A DNA stretch of 64,000 nt from Leptobrachium leishanense (lineage: Eukaryota; Chordata; Amphibia; Anura; Megophryidae), in the NCBI GenBank assembly GCA_009667805.1, contig CM019063.1:84533877-84597876 (forward strand), written 5' to 3'. Under the pieces are notes generated by a model. That model searched no databases and was not told where the DNA came from. It saw nothing but the letters and a program-made list of their open reading frames with translations. A program made the translations under genes and the position numbers. The number at the start of each line of letters is the position of its first letter. Within the stretch, counting starts at the first letter, position 1. This document shows positions 34,856 to 45,640 of this stretch, in pieces.

Positions 34856-37629
34856 TTATCTTTTGTTTAGGATAGCCTTATGCCTATCCCATGCTTGCTT
34901 AAATTCAATTACTGTTTTGGCCTCTACCACTTCAACTGGAAGACTGTTCCATGTATCCACCACCCTCTCAGTAAAATAATGCTTTCTGATGTTACTTTTA
35001 AACCTTTGCCCCTCTAATCTAAGACTATGTCCTCTTGTTTTGCTACTTTGTTTCCTTTTAAATATACTCCCTTCCTCTACCTTGTGGATTCCCTTTACGT
35101 ATTTAAATGTTTCTATCATATCTCCTCTGTCTCGTCTTTTTTCCAAGCTGTACATGTTAAGATCATTAAGCCTTTCCTAGTAACTTTTCTCCTTCAAGCC
35201 TTACACCATTTTAGTAGCCCTTCTCTGAACTCTCTCTAAGATGTCTATATCCTTCTGGAGATACGGTCTCCAGTACTGCACACAGTACTCCAAGTGAGGT
35301 CTCACCAGTGCTCTGTACAGTGGCATGAGCACCTCCCTTTTCCTACTGCTAATACCTCTCCCTACACAACCAAGCATTCTGCTAGCATTTCCTGCTGCTC
35401 TATTACATTGACTACTTACCCTTAGATCCTCTGAAATAATAACCCCTAAATCCCTTTCCTCAGATGTTGAGGTTAGGACTGTATTAAATATTCTATATTC
35501 AGCCCTTGGGTTTTTACGTCACAGGTCCATTATCTTGCACTTATCCACATTAAAACTCAATTGCCACAGCTCCGACCATTTTTTTAGTTTACCTAAATCA
35601 TTTGTCATTTGGCTGATCCCTCCAGGAACGTCAACCCTGTTGCAAATCTTTGTGTCATCAGCAAAAAAACATACTTTTCCATTAATACCTTCTGCAATAT
35701 CACTAATAAAAATATTAAATAGAATGGGTCCAAGTACTGACCCCTGAGTTACCCCACTGGTAACAAGACCTTGCGCCGAATAAACTCCATTTACCACAAC
35801 CCTCTGTTGCCTGTCACTCAGCCACTGCCTAATCCATTCAACAATATTGGAATCCAAGCTCAAAGATTGCAATTTGTTGATAAGCCTTCTATGCGGAACA
35901 GTATCAAAAGCCTTACTGAAATCTAAATAAGCAATGTCTACTGCACCACCTGTGTCTATTATTTTTGTTACCCAATCAAAAAAATCAATAAGATTAGTTT
36001 GGCATGATCTCCCTGAGGTAAACCCATGTTGTTTCTGATCCTGTAATCTATGTGTTTTTAGATGTTCAACAATCCTTTCCTTTAACATGGTTTCCATTAA
36101 TTTCCCCACTACTGACGTAAGACTAACTGGCCTATAGTTCCCAGATTCCTCCCTACTACCCTTCTTGTGTATGGGAACAACATTTGCTAATTTCCAGTCT
36201 TCTGGGACGACTCCCATTAGCAAGGATTGGTTAAATAAATCTGTTAACGGTTTTGCTATTACATCACTGAGCTCTTTTAATAATTTAGGGTGGATCCCAT
36301 CAGGCCCCATTGACTTATTTGTCTTTACTTTAGACAGCTGCTGTAGAACCTCCTCCTCTGTAAACTGATATGTAAGTGTCTCGTTAGTGTTTCCTCCTAA
36401 CTGAGGTCCCTTTCCTTCCTTTTCTTCTGCAAAGACTGAACAAAAATATTCATTGAGGCAGTCAGCGAGACTTTTATCCTCTTCTACATACCTTCCTTCC
36501 TTTGTTTTTAATCTAACTAATCCTTGTTTTACTTTTCTTTTCTCGTTTATGTATCTAAAAAATGTATTGTCCCCCTTTTTTACTGACTGAGCTATTTTCT
36601 CTTCTGCGTGTGCTTTGGAAGCCCTTGTAAATTGCTTTGCCTCTTTCTGCCTAATCTTATAGGTTTGCCTATCTTCTTCACTCTGAGTTGTTTTATAATT
36701 ATTGAATGCTGTCTTTTTGTTCTTCACTATTTTGGCCACTTCTGCAGAGTACCACAGTGGTTTCTTCCCTTTTTTGTTTTTGCTAACAAGTCGAATGCAA
36801 TTGCCTGTGGCCTTCAATAATGCTTCCTTTAAATAATCCCATTTCTCCTGGACTCCCTTTAAACTCCTCCAGTCTGATAATGACTCCTTCACACAAAATC
36901 TCATTTTAGAAAAATCAGTTTTTTTAAAGTCTAAAACTTTTGTTTTTGTGTGGTGCCTGTTCTTATATTAAACCACACTGACTGGTGATCACTAGATCCC
37001 AAATTTTCACCTACAACAACGTCCGATACCAAACCTCCATTTGTGAGTATTAAATCCAATATGGAATCTTTACGGGTCGGCTCCTCAACTACTTGTGTTA
37101 GAGATAATCCCAGTAGGGAGTTTAGAATATTTGTACTCCTGGTGCACCCAGCTGTTTTGGTTTTCCAGTTCACATCAGGAAGATTAAAGTCCCCCATGAT
37201 AATAACTTCCCCCTTCATTGCCATTTTGGCTATTTCCTCAAGCAGCAGATTATCTAGCTCTTCTACTTGTCCAGGGGGTCTATAGATCACACCTACACGA
37301 GCTACTGTATGATTGCCAAATGTTAGCGTAACCCAAACTGACTCTTTGTTCACCTCGCTCACTTTTATTTGGTTCGTTTTTATGTTGTTTTTCACATACA
37401 GGGCCACTCCTCCTTTTCTACCTTCTCTGTCTTTTCTATATAAAGAGTACCCCGGTATTGTTATGTCCCAGTTGTTTTTCTCACTGAACCATGTCTCAGT
37501 AACCGCAACTAAATCTACTTTTTCAGCTGCCATCATTGCCTCCAGTTCACTGATTTTATTGACTAAACTGCGAGCATTTATAGACACGACTCTGAGCTTG
37601 TCATTTTTTTCCCCGCATGTTGCTTGCAC
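34856..37629 (-). pseudogene. CR1 ORF2: endonuclease and reverse transcriptase
   Basis: ORF2 protein nicks the target and copies LINE RNA there. The endonuclease part (37629-36931) shows VVSINARSLVNKISEL, AVTETWF, VIYRPPG, MGDFNLPDVNW and SDHQSVWF. The RT part (36904-35519) shows GPDGIHPKLLKEL, YRPVSLTSVVGKLMETML, AYLDFSKAFDTVPH, SVLGPILFNIFISD and the active-site FADDTK. The C-terminal region (35155-34856) shows RRDRGDMIETFKYVKG and FTERVVDTWNSLPVEV. Breaks: a shift or stop between 36931 and 36904 and a stop or shift around 35519-35160. Only a handful of lesions in about 2.8 kb suggests a young copy. Confidence 0.92.
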
Positions 37630-37731
37630 CCTCTGTTTTAGTTTTGGGGGACAATCAGGCAGATTGTTTTATACCCTTTTGTCCCCCCTCCTAGTTTAAG
37701 TATTTCTTTGCGAAACCTTTGAACTTCTCAC

Positions 37732-38811
37732 TAGACATGTGCACAGCACAAAATTTCGTTTTGAACTAATGGATTAGTCCTAAAATGCAATTTATTTAGT
37801 TACTAAAGAAATTCGTTTTCAGTTCTTTAGTATGAAAACTAATTTCATTCATCCGAAAACCAATGGATACAATTACTATTGTAGTGGCTCCTCAGATCGC
37901 TGAGATCGCTGCTTGTTACAGTATCTCTCACTCAGCACAATGTGGGCCATATTACATAGTTGGTGCCAACATAACCAGAGCTGTTGTAAACTTCCCAGAG
38001 CCATTAGAGCCTATGGAGGTTTTCAGTTTACAACAGCTCTGGTTAAGTTAGCACCAACATTGTAATACTGCCCCGTGTCAGGCAAAGCTGTTACAGTTAC
38101 TGACTGTTCGCTGCTCATCACAGCGCTCAGAGTTTCAGTAAAGCTAGTAAATAATATTTTTATGTATAAGAGGTTAGAACAATATTATTTCCTTGTTTAC
38201 TTGAAACTCTGAGCGCTGTTACAGTCAGTTACTGTAACAACTGAGCCTGATACATTGTACTGAGAGATAATGTAACAAGCAGCCGATCTCAGCGCTCACA
38301 GCCACAGGATTTAAAGGGCTGAAAAAAAGGATCCTCTCTGTATAATGTTTAGAACATCCTCCTACATTAATTATACCCCTGTCTGTATAATGTATACAAC
38401 ATCCACCTGCATTAATTAATACCCCTCTCTGTATAATATATAGAACATCCTCCTCAATTTATACCTTTCTCTTTATAGTGTATATAACATCCTCCTGCAT
38501 TAATACCCCTCTCTGTATAATGTATAGAACATCCTCCTGCATTAATTAATGCCCCTATCTGTATAGAACATCCTACTGCATTGGCATGTGGAGGGTGCAG
38601 AACTTCGGATGTTGCGCTCTTCATTGCTGGTCTCCTTCAGTCATCAATGTAATATCACAAAAAGGACTGAAACTAAAATGTAGTGCATTTTATTTTAGTT
38701 TCTTTCGTTTTTTGTACTGAGCAGTTTCGTTTCTCTTGAGTCATACTAAAACTAAATTATCCCAAAATTCGTACTAAATCGTTTTAGTACTAAAACGAAT
38801 GCACATGTCTA
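37732..38811. mobile_element. hAT-type MITE inserted in CR1 ORF1
   Basis: Perfect 12-bp inverted ends TAGACATGTGCA and TGCACATGTCTA, flanked by the 8-bp duplication CTTCTCAC (37724-37731 and 38812-38819). The duplication fits the hAT preference nTnnnnAn. The interior contains AACAGCTCTGGTTA palindrome arms (37970-38050), a second palindrome around AAACTCTGAGCGCTG (38100-38215) and a short tandem array (38330-38580). Confidence 0.9.
38330..38580 (+). repeat. Tandem array of about 45-bp units inside the hAT MITE
   Basis: Four to five units of CTCTGTATAATGTATAGAAC, ATCCTCCTGCATTAATTAAT, ACCCCT with variable length. Confidence 0.85.
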
Positions 38812-38819
38812 CTTCTCAC

Positions 38820-39705
38820 TGAGAACATTTGTTCCCCTCTGAGTAAGATGCAAACCATCTTTTTTATACAGTTCCTTTCTGCTCCAATTAGAGCTATCAT
38901 GGGACACAAAGCCAAATCCTTGCTCTCGACACCATTCCCGAAGCCACAAATTAAATTCCCTATTGCGCATCTGCCTATCCTGAATGTTATGCACAGGCAA
39001 AACTTCAGAGAATGACACAGTGGACGCAATCTGCTGTATTTCACCTCCAAGAACACAAAAATCATCCTTAATCTCAGAAACCTCATTGCTAGCCAAGTCA
39101 TTTGTCCCTAGATGGACTAGAACATCCACTTCCCCTTGCTGCTTTGCTTGTTTGACAATATTGAGGATACGTCTCTTGTCTCTACGAGCAGTAGCCCCAG
39201 GAAGACATCTCACCAAACCACTACTCTCCAGCTCAACACCTCTTATGATAGAATCACCCAGCAACAATTGCCTTCTATCATGTCCCACCTTTTCCTTATT
39301 GTTCTTGGTTGCAGTCCTGCATACCTTAGGCATAGGGGATGGTGGTTCCTCAACTATGGTGTCTGAGCCTACTTCCGTCTCACCACTACACTCTGAAAGT
39401 GCCTCAAAATAATTAAGAAGAGCCACAGACTGTGGGACATGCCTTCTATCCACAACTCTAAGTCTGCCAGATCCTACAGTAGTCCATCTGCCGCTCCTAG
39501 GAGGCCTCTGTGGCAGTGACTTTGTAACAGTCATAGCCATAGCCTGAGTTTGTCTAACAGATAATTTACAAATCTCAGACTTCAAACAGGGAATTTCCTG
39601 CTGCAATAAAGAGAGCTGCCTACATATCAGGCACACTCCAATCCTCCAAAAATTGGATCTAAATACAAATGCATGACAGCTCTTACACTGGACCAAGCCT
39701 GCCAT
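38820..39705 (-). pseudogene. CR1 ORF1 with SGNH esterase domain, split by a hAT
   Basis: CR1 ORF1 proteins bind LINE RNA, and some carry an SGNH/GDSL-type esterase domain of uncertain purpose. Here the N-terminus MAGLVQCKSCHAFVFRSNFW has cysteines (CKSC, then CLIC) that may form a zinc-binding motif, followed by a short coiled-coil-like stretch (LLQQEIPCLKSEICKL). The esterase motifs are complete: the catalytic Ser in LLLGDSIIRG, the block with Asn in HLGTNDLAS, and the C-terminal Asp-His in DGLHLTQRG. The frame runs open from the start codon until the hAT insertion truncates it. The remaining C-terminal residues lie beyond the insertion at 37723 and below. Without the insertion it would be close to intact. 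Confidence 0.88.
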
Positions 39706-39792
39706 TATAAAAAGAATGGATTTAAACCAACAAATCTTACCTTTTGTAGGTTTTCTACCTCCTGTCTAACCTCAGACTACTCCAGAGTATCT

Positions 39793-40390
39793 CCAGGATA
39801 TCTCTAAGTGCTCACTTTGAAGGCTTCCCAAGCTCAATTAGACCAAGCTAATATTCCACAAGCTTTATATAGTCACCTAAGAACACCTCCCCCAGCAAGG
39901 CGTGGACAAGTTTAACCACCCTAGCAAATAGCACCCAATTGGTTCCAATTGTATGCTAACCAGTAAGAGGAATGAGTCACCAGCCTAACCTAATTTACAC
40001 ACCAGACCTAACTTAAAACCTTAAAATGAATAGAAAAGATCTGTTTGAAACAAAAATCAAAATCACTCACCAGGATATCTCTAAGTGCTCACTTTGAAGG
40101 CTTCACTTCGAAGGCTTCCCAAGCTCAATTAGACCAAGCTAATATTCCACAAGCTTTATATAGTCACCTAAGAACACCTCCCCCAGCAAGGCGTGGACAA
40201 GTTTAACCACATTAGCAAATAGCATCCAATTGATTCCAATTGTATGCTAATCAGTAAGAGGAATGAGTCACCAGCCTAACCTAATTTACACACCAGACCT
40301 AACTTAAAACCTTAAGATGAATAGAAAAGATCTGTTTGAAACAAAAATCAAAATCACTCACCAGGATATCTCTAAGTGCTCACTTTGAAG
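39793..40390 (-). promoter_or_regulatory. Tandem 5' monomers of the CR1 element
   Basis: The block beginning CCAGGATATCTCTAAGTGCT starts at 39793, 40070 and 40361: two nearly identical monomers (277 and 291 bp) and a partial third. The second has a 14-bp internal duplication around GGCTTCACTTCGAAGGCTTC. They lie upstream of ORF1 on the minus strand. Tandem 5' monomers in other LINEs carry promoter activity, so a promoter role is likely but inferred. Confidence 0.7.
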
Positions 40391-41451
40391 TATGGTCTCC
40401 ACTCTCTCCACTTCCCCTCCCTGCACGTGCTGGACACTTCCAGCACAGCATGGAGGCTCTGCTTTTCATGACTGTGGAGGGGGAACAGGCAGGGCCAGCA
40501 CATCCTCATGTGAGCAGCTGTCCTCTTCTTCCTCCTCCTCTCCCCACGGCAGGGCCTTGACTTCCGGCGCAGTATGTGGGAGTTTGATCCCACACGCTGC
40601 CGATTAAACGGGAGACCAGGTGCCTGACCCCTGCCTGGACTGTGGGGCAAGCAGGGCCAGTCTGGGCCCCCCACCCGTCCGGATGTGTGCCTCCGGACTC
40701 AGGGGCCCGTGTGCAGTGGCACCCACTGCACCCCTGGTAGTTACGCCCCTGCTTGTGGCTATACTGTTTGAAGCCACCACTGTGTCAAACCACCACAAAA
40801 TGTTTTGATCTTAACCTAACGTTTTACTTAGGAGAATCGGCAACATTCTTCACGTGAAGCACTGCATTATCTGCCTCTTGCACTTACACACATGCACATA
40901 GAAACAGTCATACACACATGTACAAACACAAACAGGCACAAACATAGACAAGCCCCCAGGCCCCAGACGTTTGCAGTACTTGTCCTTGTTAAAAGCATGT
41001 TTTACCCCCTAATGTAGCACAGGGTTAGAATGTTGTGCTCTGGTTGATATGGGCTACGGTACTGTCACATCCTCCCTCCCCTTCTCTTTCCCCTTTTAGT
41101 CATCCCTTGATTGTTATTACAGTGTAATGCATATGCTTACTGTCACTCCTTGGAGTGGCTTATCTCATGTAATGATTCCCTGTCTTGTATTTGAGACTGC
41201 GTTACTGGTGAGCTGCGACTCGTCGCATTTTTCTGTTTCATTGCATACTTTGAAATACCTAATAAAATCCTATTACAGAAAAAAAAGAGGAATGTTGTGT
41301 AACTGTAATCCATCACTTGGTAAACCTAGTGTACATGGAAATGTATAAATGTGTCACTCAGGATCTCTTGTGGATAATATGGTGAAAGCAATTTATTTAA
41401 TTTAACATTTAATATTTTATATATAAATATGTATACTCTTTCCTTTCAAAG
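40391..41451. other. Composite repeat and intron sequence
   Basis: 40391-40752 is G+C-rich, with a hAT-like right end (CACCCCTGGTAGTTACGCCCCTGC) matching 23465-23501. From 40753 the sequence is unassigned, with a CA-rich patch at 40890-40950. No gene until the exon at 41452. Confidence 0.5.
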
Positions 41452-41558
41452 GTTTTAACAACATGGAGAGAATGTGTGACAGGGAGTTTGTCATACGCCG
41501 GGCAGCCACAAATCGAGTCTTGAATGTTCTTCGTCACTGGGTCTCAAAGCACTCACAG
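41452..41558 (+). CDS. RASGRF2: RASGRF2 exon: RasGEF N-terminal (REM) start
   Basis: This exon encodes [20 protein letters not shown] followed by [14 protein letters not shown]. That is the start of the RasGEF N-terminal (Ras exchanger motif) segment that props the catalytic domain in Ras exchange factors. The acceptor is TTTCCTTTCAAAG (AG at 41450-41451), and the donor is CAG|GTATTT (GT at 41559-41560). The exon begins with the last two bases of a split codon and ends in phase 0. It joins the next exon 13.3 kb away to give ..KHSQ-DFDLNHE... RASGRF1 and RASGRF2 are similar here; the assignment to RASGRF2 rests on the later exons. Confidence 0.88.
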
Positions 41559-41660
41559 GTATTTCTAATAATGTTTTAGTCATTAACTCATTATCTGCAA
41601 TTATTTATAGACTTTGCTGAACAACTGTGATGGGCAAAGGGTAGTCACCCGCACATAAAG

Positions 41661-42403
41661 GGCCCTATTACAATCTTCGCGCAAACGTTTGCGCCGGCAC
41701 AAAAACGCATTAACGCGAGGGGTAAAACCCTTTGCGCGAACGTCATATTACAATGTCAGTGCAACAAACGCGCGTAATCATCTACCGCGGGTGAACCTGC
41801 GCGAACCCTTTGTGAGCGTACTGTACTGCGCGCGTCCTATACTTAACATTGTGAGCGCAAACGCGAATGAACGCTGGTATGCGGATGGTATTGCAATCAA
41901 TGCGCAGGATTTAACGCACAGCCTTTGCGTGCATAATTTTAGCAACTCCTAAAAGCTGGTGTTAATGGCAAATCTGAACGACCTGGCCAAAAGCAAATAC
42001 ACCAGCCCAAAAAAAAAAAATCCAGCAAAGTATAGTTACACATTCTACTCATACCAAACTAATAAATTTGAGAAGTTGTGTGTGCATTTATTATTGCTGC
42101 AGCATATATACTCAGATTGATTTTGACAGGTCCAAAAACTTAATTGTGGTTCTTAATTCTGATTGGCTGAATCGCGTGAAATAAACAGTCCCCACACTGA
42201 TTTCTGTGCGCAACGTTGCTGCGTGCGCATTTGTGCCCGCTCATTTGTGCGCGTCCGTTTTATACGTGTTATTGCTCGACGGATGAAGAAATGCGCGAGG
42301 ATTGTAATTCCAGAGTTGATTTATGCATGTTAACGTTTAACGCTTGGCTCACAAATTCACGCATTGCGGCCAGCGTTTTAACGCGAAGATTGTAATAGGG
42401 CCC
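41661..42403. mobile_element. MITE with GGGCCCTATTACAATC ends
   Basis: GGCCCTATTACAATCTTCGC at the left and GCGAAGATTGTAATAGGGCC at the right are a perfect inverted pair. The interior is unusually CpG-rich (GCGCGAACG, AACGCG). Related half-ends occur near 23550 and 58635-58735. Non-coding. Confidence 0.85.
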
Positions 42404-42564
42404 AAAATCTTTACATTTCATCATTTCAAATGCAGTCTGTTCTAAATAAAAATAACACTAACATAGCGCTGTTTGAGTAATGCTAATTGTGCGGAACGTA
42501 TTTCCCGTGCAACCAAATTATACTCCACAAGGTGGAAAGCCTGCCCAGAGGGCAGTCTATTGTG

Positions 42565-43145
42565 GATATACTGCCCCAGCTCATGGATATACTGCCCCAG
42601 CTCGTGGATATATGCCCCAGCTCGTGGATATATGCCCCAGCTCGTGGATATTGCCCCAGCTTGTGGATATACTGCCCCAGCACGTAGATATACTGCCCCA
42701 GCACGTGGATATACTGCCCTGCACGTGGATATACTGCCCCAGCACGTGGATATATGCCCCAGCACGTGGATATACTGCCCCAGCACGTGGATATACTGCC
42801 CCAGCTCATGGATATACTGCCCCAGCTCATGGATATACTGCCCCAGCTCGTGGATACTGCCCCAGCATGTGGATACTGCCCCAGCTCGTGGATACTGCCC
42901 CAGCACGTGGATACTGGCCTAGCTCGTGGATACTGCCCCAGCTCGTGGATACTGCCCCAGCTCGTGGATACTGCCCCAGCTCGTGGATATACTGCCCCAG
43001 CTCGTGGATACTGCCCCAGCACGTGGATACTGGCCCAGCTCGTGGATACTGCCCCAGCACGTGGATACTGCCCCAGCTCGTGGATACTGCCCCAGCACGT
43101 GGATACTGCCCCAGCACGTGGATACTGCCCCAGCTCATGGATATT
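42565..43145 (+). repeat. 19-21-bp minisatellite array (array C)
   Basis: About 29 copies of GGATATACTGCCCCAGCTCG plus T, with 19-bp variants lacking TA in ATATACTG on the right half. The reverse complement reads CGAGCTGGGGCAGTATATCC, the same core as array A. Confidence 0.95.
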
Positions 43146-43189
43146 TGCCCCCCACCTCTCATGGCTATATGCCCCCCAGCTCAGACCCC

Positions 43190-43585
43190 AGACCAGACAT
43201 GGGGCGGCTGTTCGAATGCTCTATCGGCATTCGGACAGCCGCCCCATGAGCTCCTCATACTTACCTTCCCGAGCGGCGAAGTGAAAGTTCCCTCGCTTCC
43301 GGTCGTTGAAGGACCCAAGCCGCGGTCACGTCACCGCGGCTTGGGTCCTTCAAAGAGCGTAAGCGAGGGAACTTTCCCTTCGCCGCTCGGGGGTTGGATG
43401 CGCGCGGCAGCCGGGTAGAGGCTGCGAGCGCAGCCTCTACCCGGCTGCTGTGTGCATCTTGTAACCGCCGCGGCGAGCGCACAGCCGGCTCGTGCCGCGG
43501 CGGTTGCATGCACGCTCAACCAACCGCCGCTGGTTGCGCGCGCATGCGCAGAGTAAGGCTTGGCGACGGACACACCAAGCCTTAC
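43190..43585. repeat. Five successive CpG-rich hairpins
   Basis: Paired arms in order: CATGGGGCGGCTGT with ACAGCCGCCCCATG (43199-43248); AGTTCCCTCGCTT and GGACCCAAGCCGCGG with their complements (43277-43375); AGCCGGGTAGAGGCTGCG with its complement (43409-43447); ACCGCCGCGG with CCGCGGCGGT (43464-43504); AAGGCTTGG with CCAAGCCTT (43555-43583). Confidence 0.88.
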
Positions 43586-43589
43586 TCAA

Positions 43590-44885
43590 TTATATTATAG
43601 ATTCCTGTAGCGCTCCTTCATAGAATGTGTAGTGTCTCCTGCTCAAATTACTGCTTAACCCAAAATAGGTTACAGCAATTTATGACATTCTTACCCTTCT
43701 CAACCCATACCTGACAAGGGCTCAATGTAATTCTCAATCGCTGAAATTTCATGTATTATCAGACGCAATTTGGCCATTTGTTGGTTCGGGAGGTTTAATT
43801 AAGTGCATACTAGCATTTTACTTCCCAATAAAAATAAGACTCTGTTATCGGCACCACCGCCTATACTGGCTAATGGAAATGTGGGCTTTAGCAATTCAAT
43901 TTGAATTTATCAGTAAGCTGATGAGCAAATTCAAGTGCTGAAAGGTGGTGATAAATGTATTTTCAAGATGATGGTGGCTGAAAATTGACTTTTTAGTGCT
44001 TTTAACTGCCCAGCTTTTTTATCAGAGGAACATCATTTTTCGTCTCTGTCTGAATTATTTTAATTAGCTGATACTTCGAAAAATTCTGGTCGAAACGTAT
44101 TAATATCGTTTTCAAAACACCAGCCATAAAAATAAAATTGAGTCCCAAGCTGTGCCTAACACAAACATAACACTGCTCTGGGACCAGCTTAATAGAATAT
44201 AACACTGGGACCAGCTTAATAGAATTTAACATATATATTATTATATGTAATAACTTATCTTCCATCTTTCCATCCCGTTTCTTTGTTGTTCTTCCCCCAC
44301 CAATGATCATTGCATAACTGCCTCTACGTCTTGTGTCTCATTTTGAATTAGTCTGCTAATTTTTTTTTTACAACCTAGAGATCTCTACTGACATAGTCAA
44401 TAACTGGGTGCGGCAAAGGGGAAATATCAGCATGAGGTGATAACCCGTAGCTATTTCCAACTCTATAGCCAACTCTGTTATAACCAAGTCTCTGTATTAG
44501 TCTCTCTAATATTAAAGAGTCGCTCTTAGATAACGGCAGAGTTGCCACTTCGTGTCACCATTGGTTTCGGTTCCTGGAGCCTAAGGACTCCATGGAACCA
44601 AGTGTGGTCCTGCAAGGGTTTGTGGGTAGTGCAGGAGCCGTGAAATGACATAGAGAACAATTTGTTCTCAGTGTTCCAGTGCATACGGCCAGAGAAGGCA
44701 CGTTATTGTACCGCAGGTAACTAAAGGATTTTATAATAGACTTAAAGTTAAGTGATACGTGATTTTCTGAAAGCAAAATCACATAACACCAGGCTCCGAG
44801 GGACAGTATTCTTTGTAGAATACACTCTCAAGCCGAGAACAGCCATGTAGCAACTCGCTGTTCTTGGCTTCCTCTTCCGGGTATG
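43590..44885. other. Intron sequence, no gene recognised
   Basis: Contains a direct duplication around TGGGACCAGCTTAATAGAAT (44178-44225) and an inverted CTGAAAGGTGGTGATAAATG-type patch near 43938. Otherwise unassigned. Confidence 0.4.
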
Positions 44886-45625
44886 CTCGAGCATTCATTC
44901 GCGTCATAAGGGTGTGTCGATATCGCAAATTAGCGTAGTGTTTCCACAGAAACCAGTGTGGCATATATTAATGTTTATATCGGAGAGGCATGATATAGTG
45001 ACTGAAATAAAAGTTTTGTTAAAATGTATAGATGTCGTGTTAAAAATAAATTGTCGCGCTCATCATTTATTTTTGTTGTCATTACGACGTAACATTCAGG
45101 TGTATATTACAGTGAGGTGGTTACGGGAGTGTTTGCGATATCGACACACCTTTAGGCTAGGGTCAGACGAGCGTGATTTCTACGGACTGTACATCCGTGT
45201 ACACGGACATACGTCAGTACGGAAGACGCAGTAGTGGCCACACAGTCCGTTTATGACTGACGTATATTTTGACGGATGTAGGAGAGAAAATCAAATAAAA
45301 AGCAAAACCATTTTGTCTGTGAAAAATGCTGGACGTATAAATGCAGTCCGTCTGACCACGTTCCATCACTCACACTCAAAACAATGCGGACGTTGCGGAC
45401 GCAGCGCACTTTGTGCGGCCGTTCTAGGAGTTGTACGTTCTTGCCTGCCTTGTGTCCGTGGGCCGCGGCCGTTGTGCATCCGCAGTTCAGTGCGGACATA
45501 CTTCGTGTAACGGGCTCCGATGGGCTTTCTGTCATGCTATCACGGACGTACTTTTAGGCGCAATCACGGACGTGAACACTACGCTCATCTGACTCCAGCC
45601 TTATGACGCGAATGAATGCGCGGCT
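44886..45625. mobile_element. Palindromic MITE interrupted by another MITE
   Basis: The left arm CATTCATTCGCGTCATAAGG, then GTGTGTCGATATCGCAAA, pairs with a right arm that reads TTGCGATATCGACACACC, a 445-bp insertion, and then TTATGACGCGAATGAATG. Removing 45155-45600 and one TTA restores a continuous palindrome. Confidence 0.85.
45155..45600. mobile_element. PIF/Harbinger-like MITE with TTA duplication
   Basis: Ends GGCTAGGGTCAGACGAGCG and CGCTCATCTGACTCCAGCC are inverted. TTA flanks at 45152-45154 and 45601-45603. The interior repeats CGGACGT / ACGTCCG in both directions. The 3-bp TWA-like duplication suggests PIF/Harbinger mobilisation. Confidence 0.82.
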
Positions 45626-45640
45626 CAATTTACCAACATG

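Larger units (their letters stand above)
34773..40390 (-). mobile_element. Nearly full-length CR1 LINE (minus strand)
   Basis: Read on the minus strand: tandem 5' monomers (40390-39793), ORF1 with an esterase domain, ORF2 with endonuclease and reverse transcriptase, then a 3' end finishing in ATGTTTCTATGTTTCTATAC. A hAT insertion at 37732-38811 splits the ORF1 end. Truncated relatives are at 4675-5225 and 54303-54500. Full length with a 5' region is rare for CR1, whose copies are usually 5'-truncated. Confidence 0.88.
42473..43589. mobile_element. TIR element carrying minisatellite C and hairpins
   Basis: Left TTGAGTAATGCTAATTGTGC faces right CACACCAAGCCTTACTCAA with about 75% pairing over 20 bp. 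No clear target duplication. The order is left arm, tandem array (42565-43145), then a chain of C+G-rich hairpins (43190-43580). Confidence 0.55.

Noticed and set aside
40336..40808. Short G+C-rich ORFs of 60-100 codons
   Set aside because: They lie in hAT-type end sequence and show no conserved motif or splice signal.
42480..43418. Plus- and minus-strand ORFs of 100-310 codons over array C
   Set aside because: Tandem-repeat artefacts; unit lengths of 19 and 21 bp shift frames without stops.
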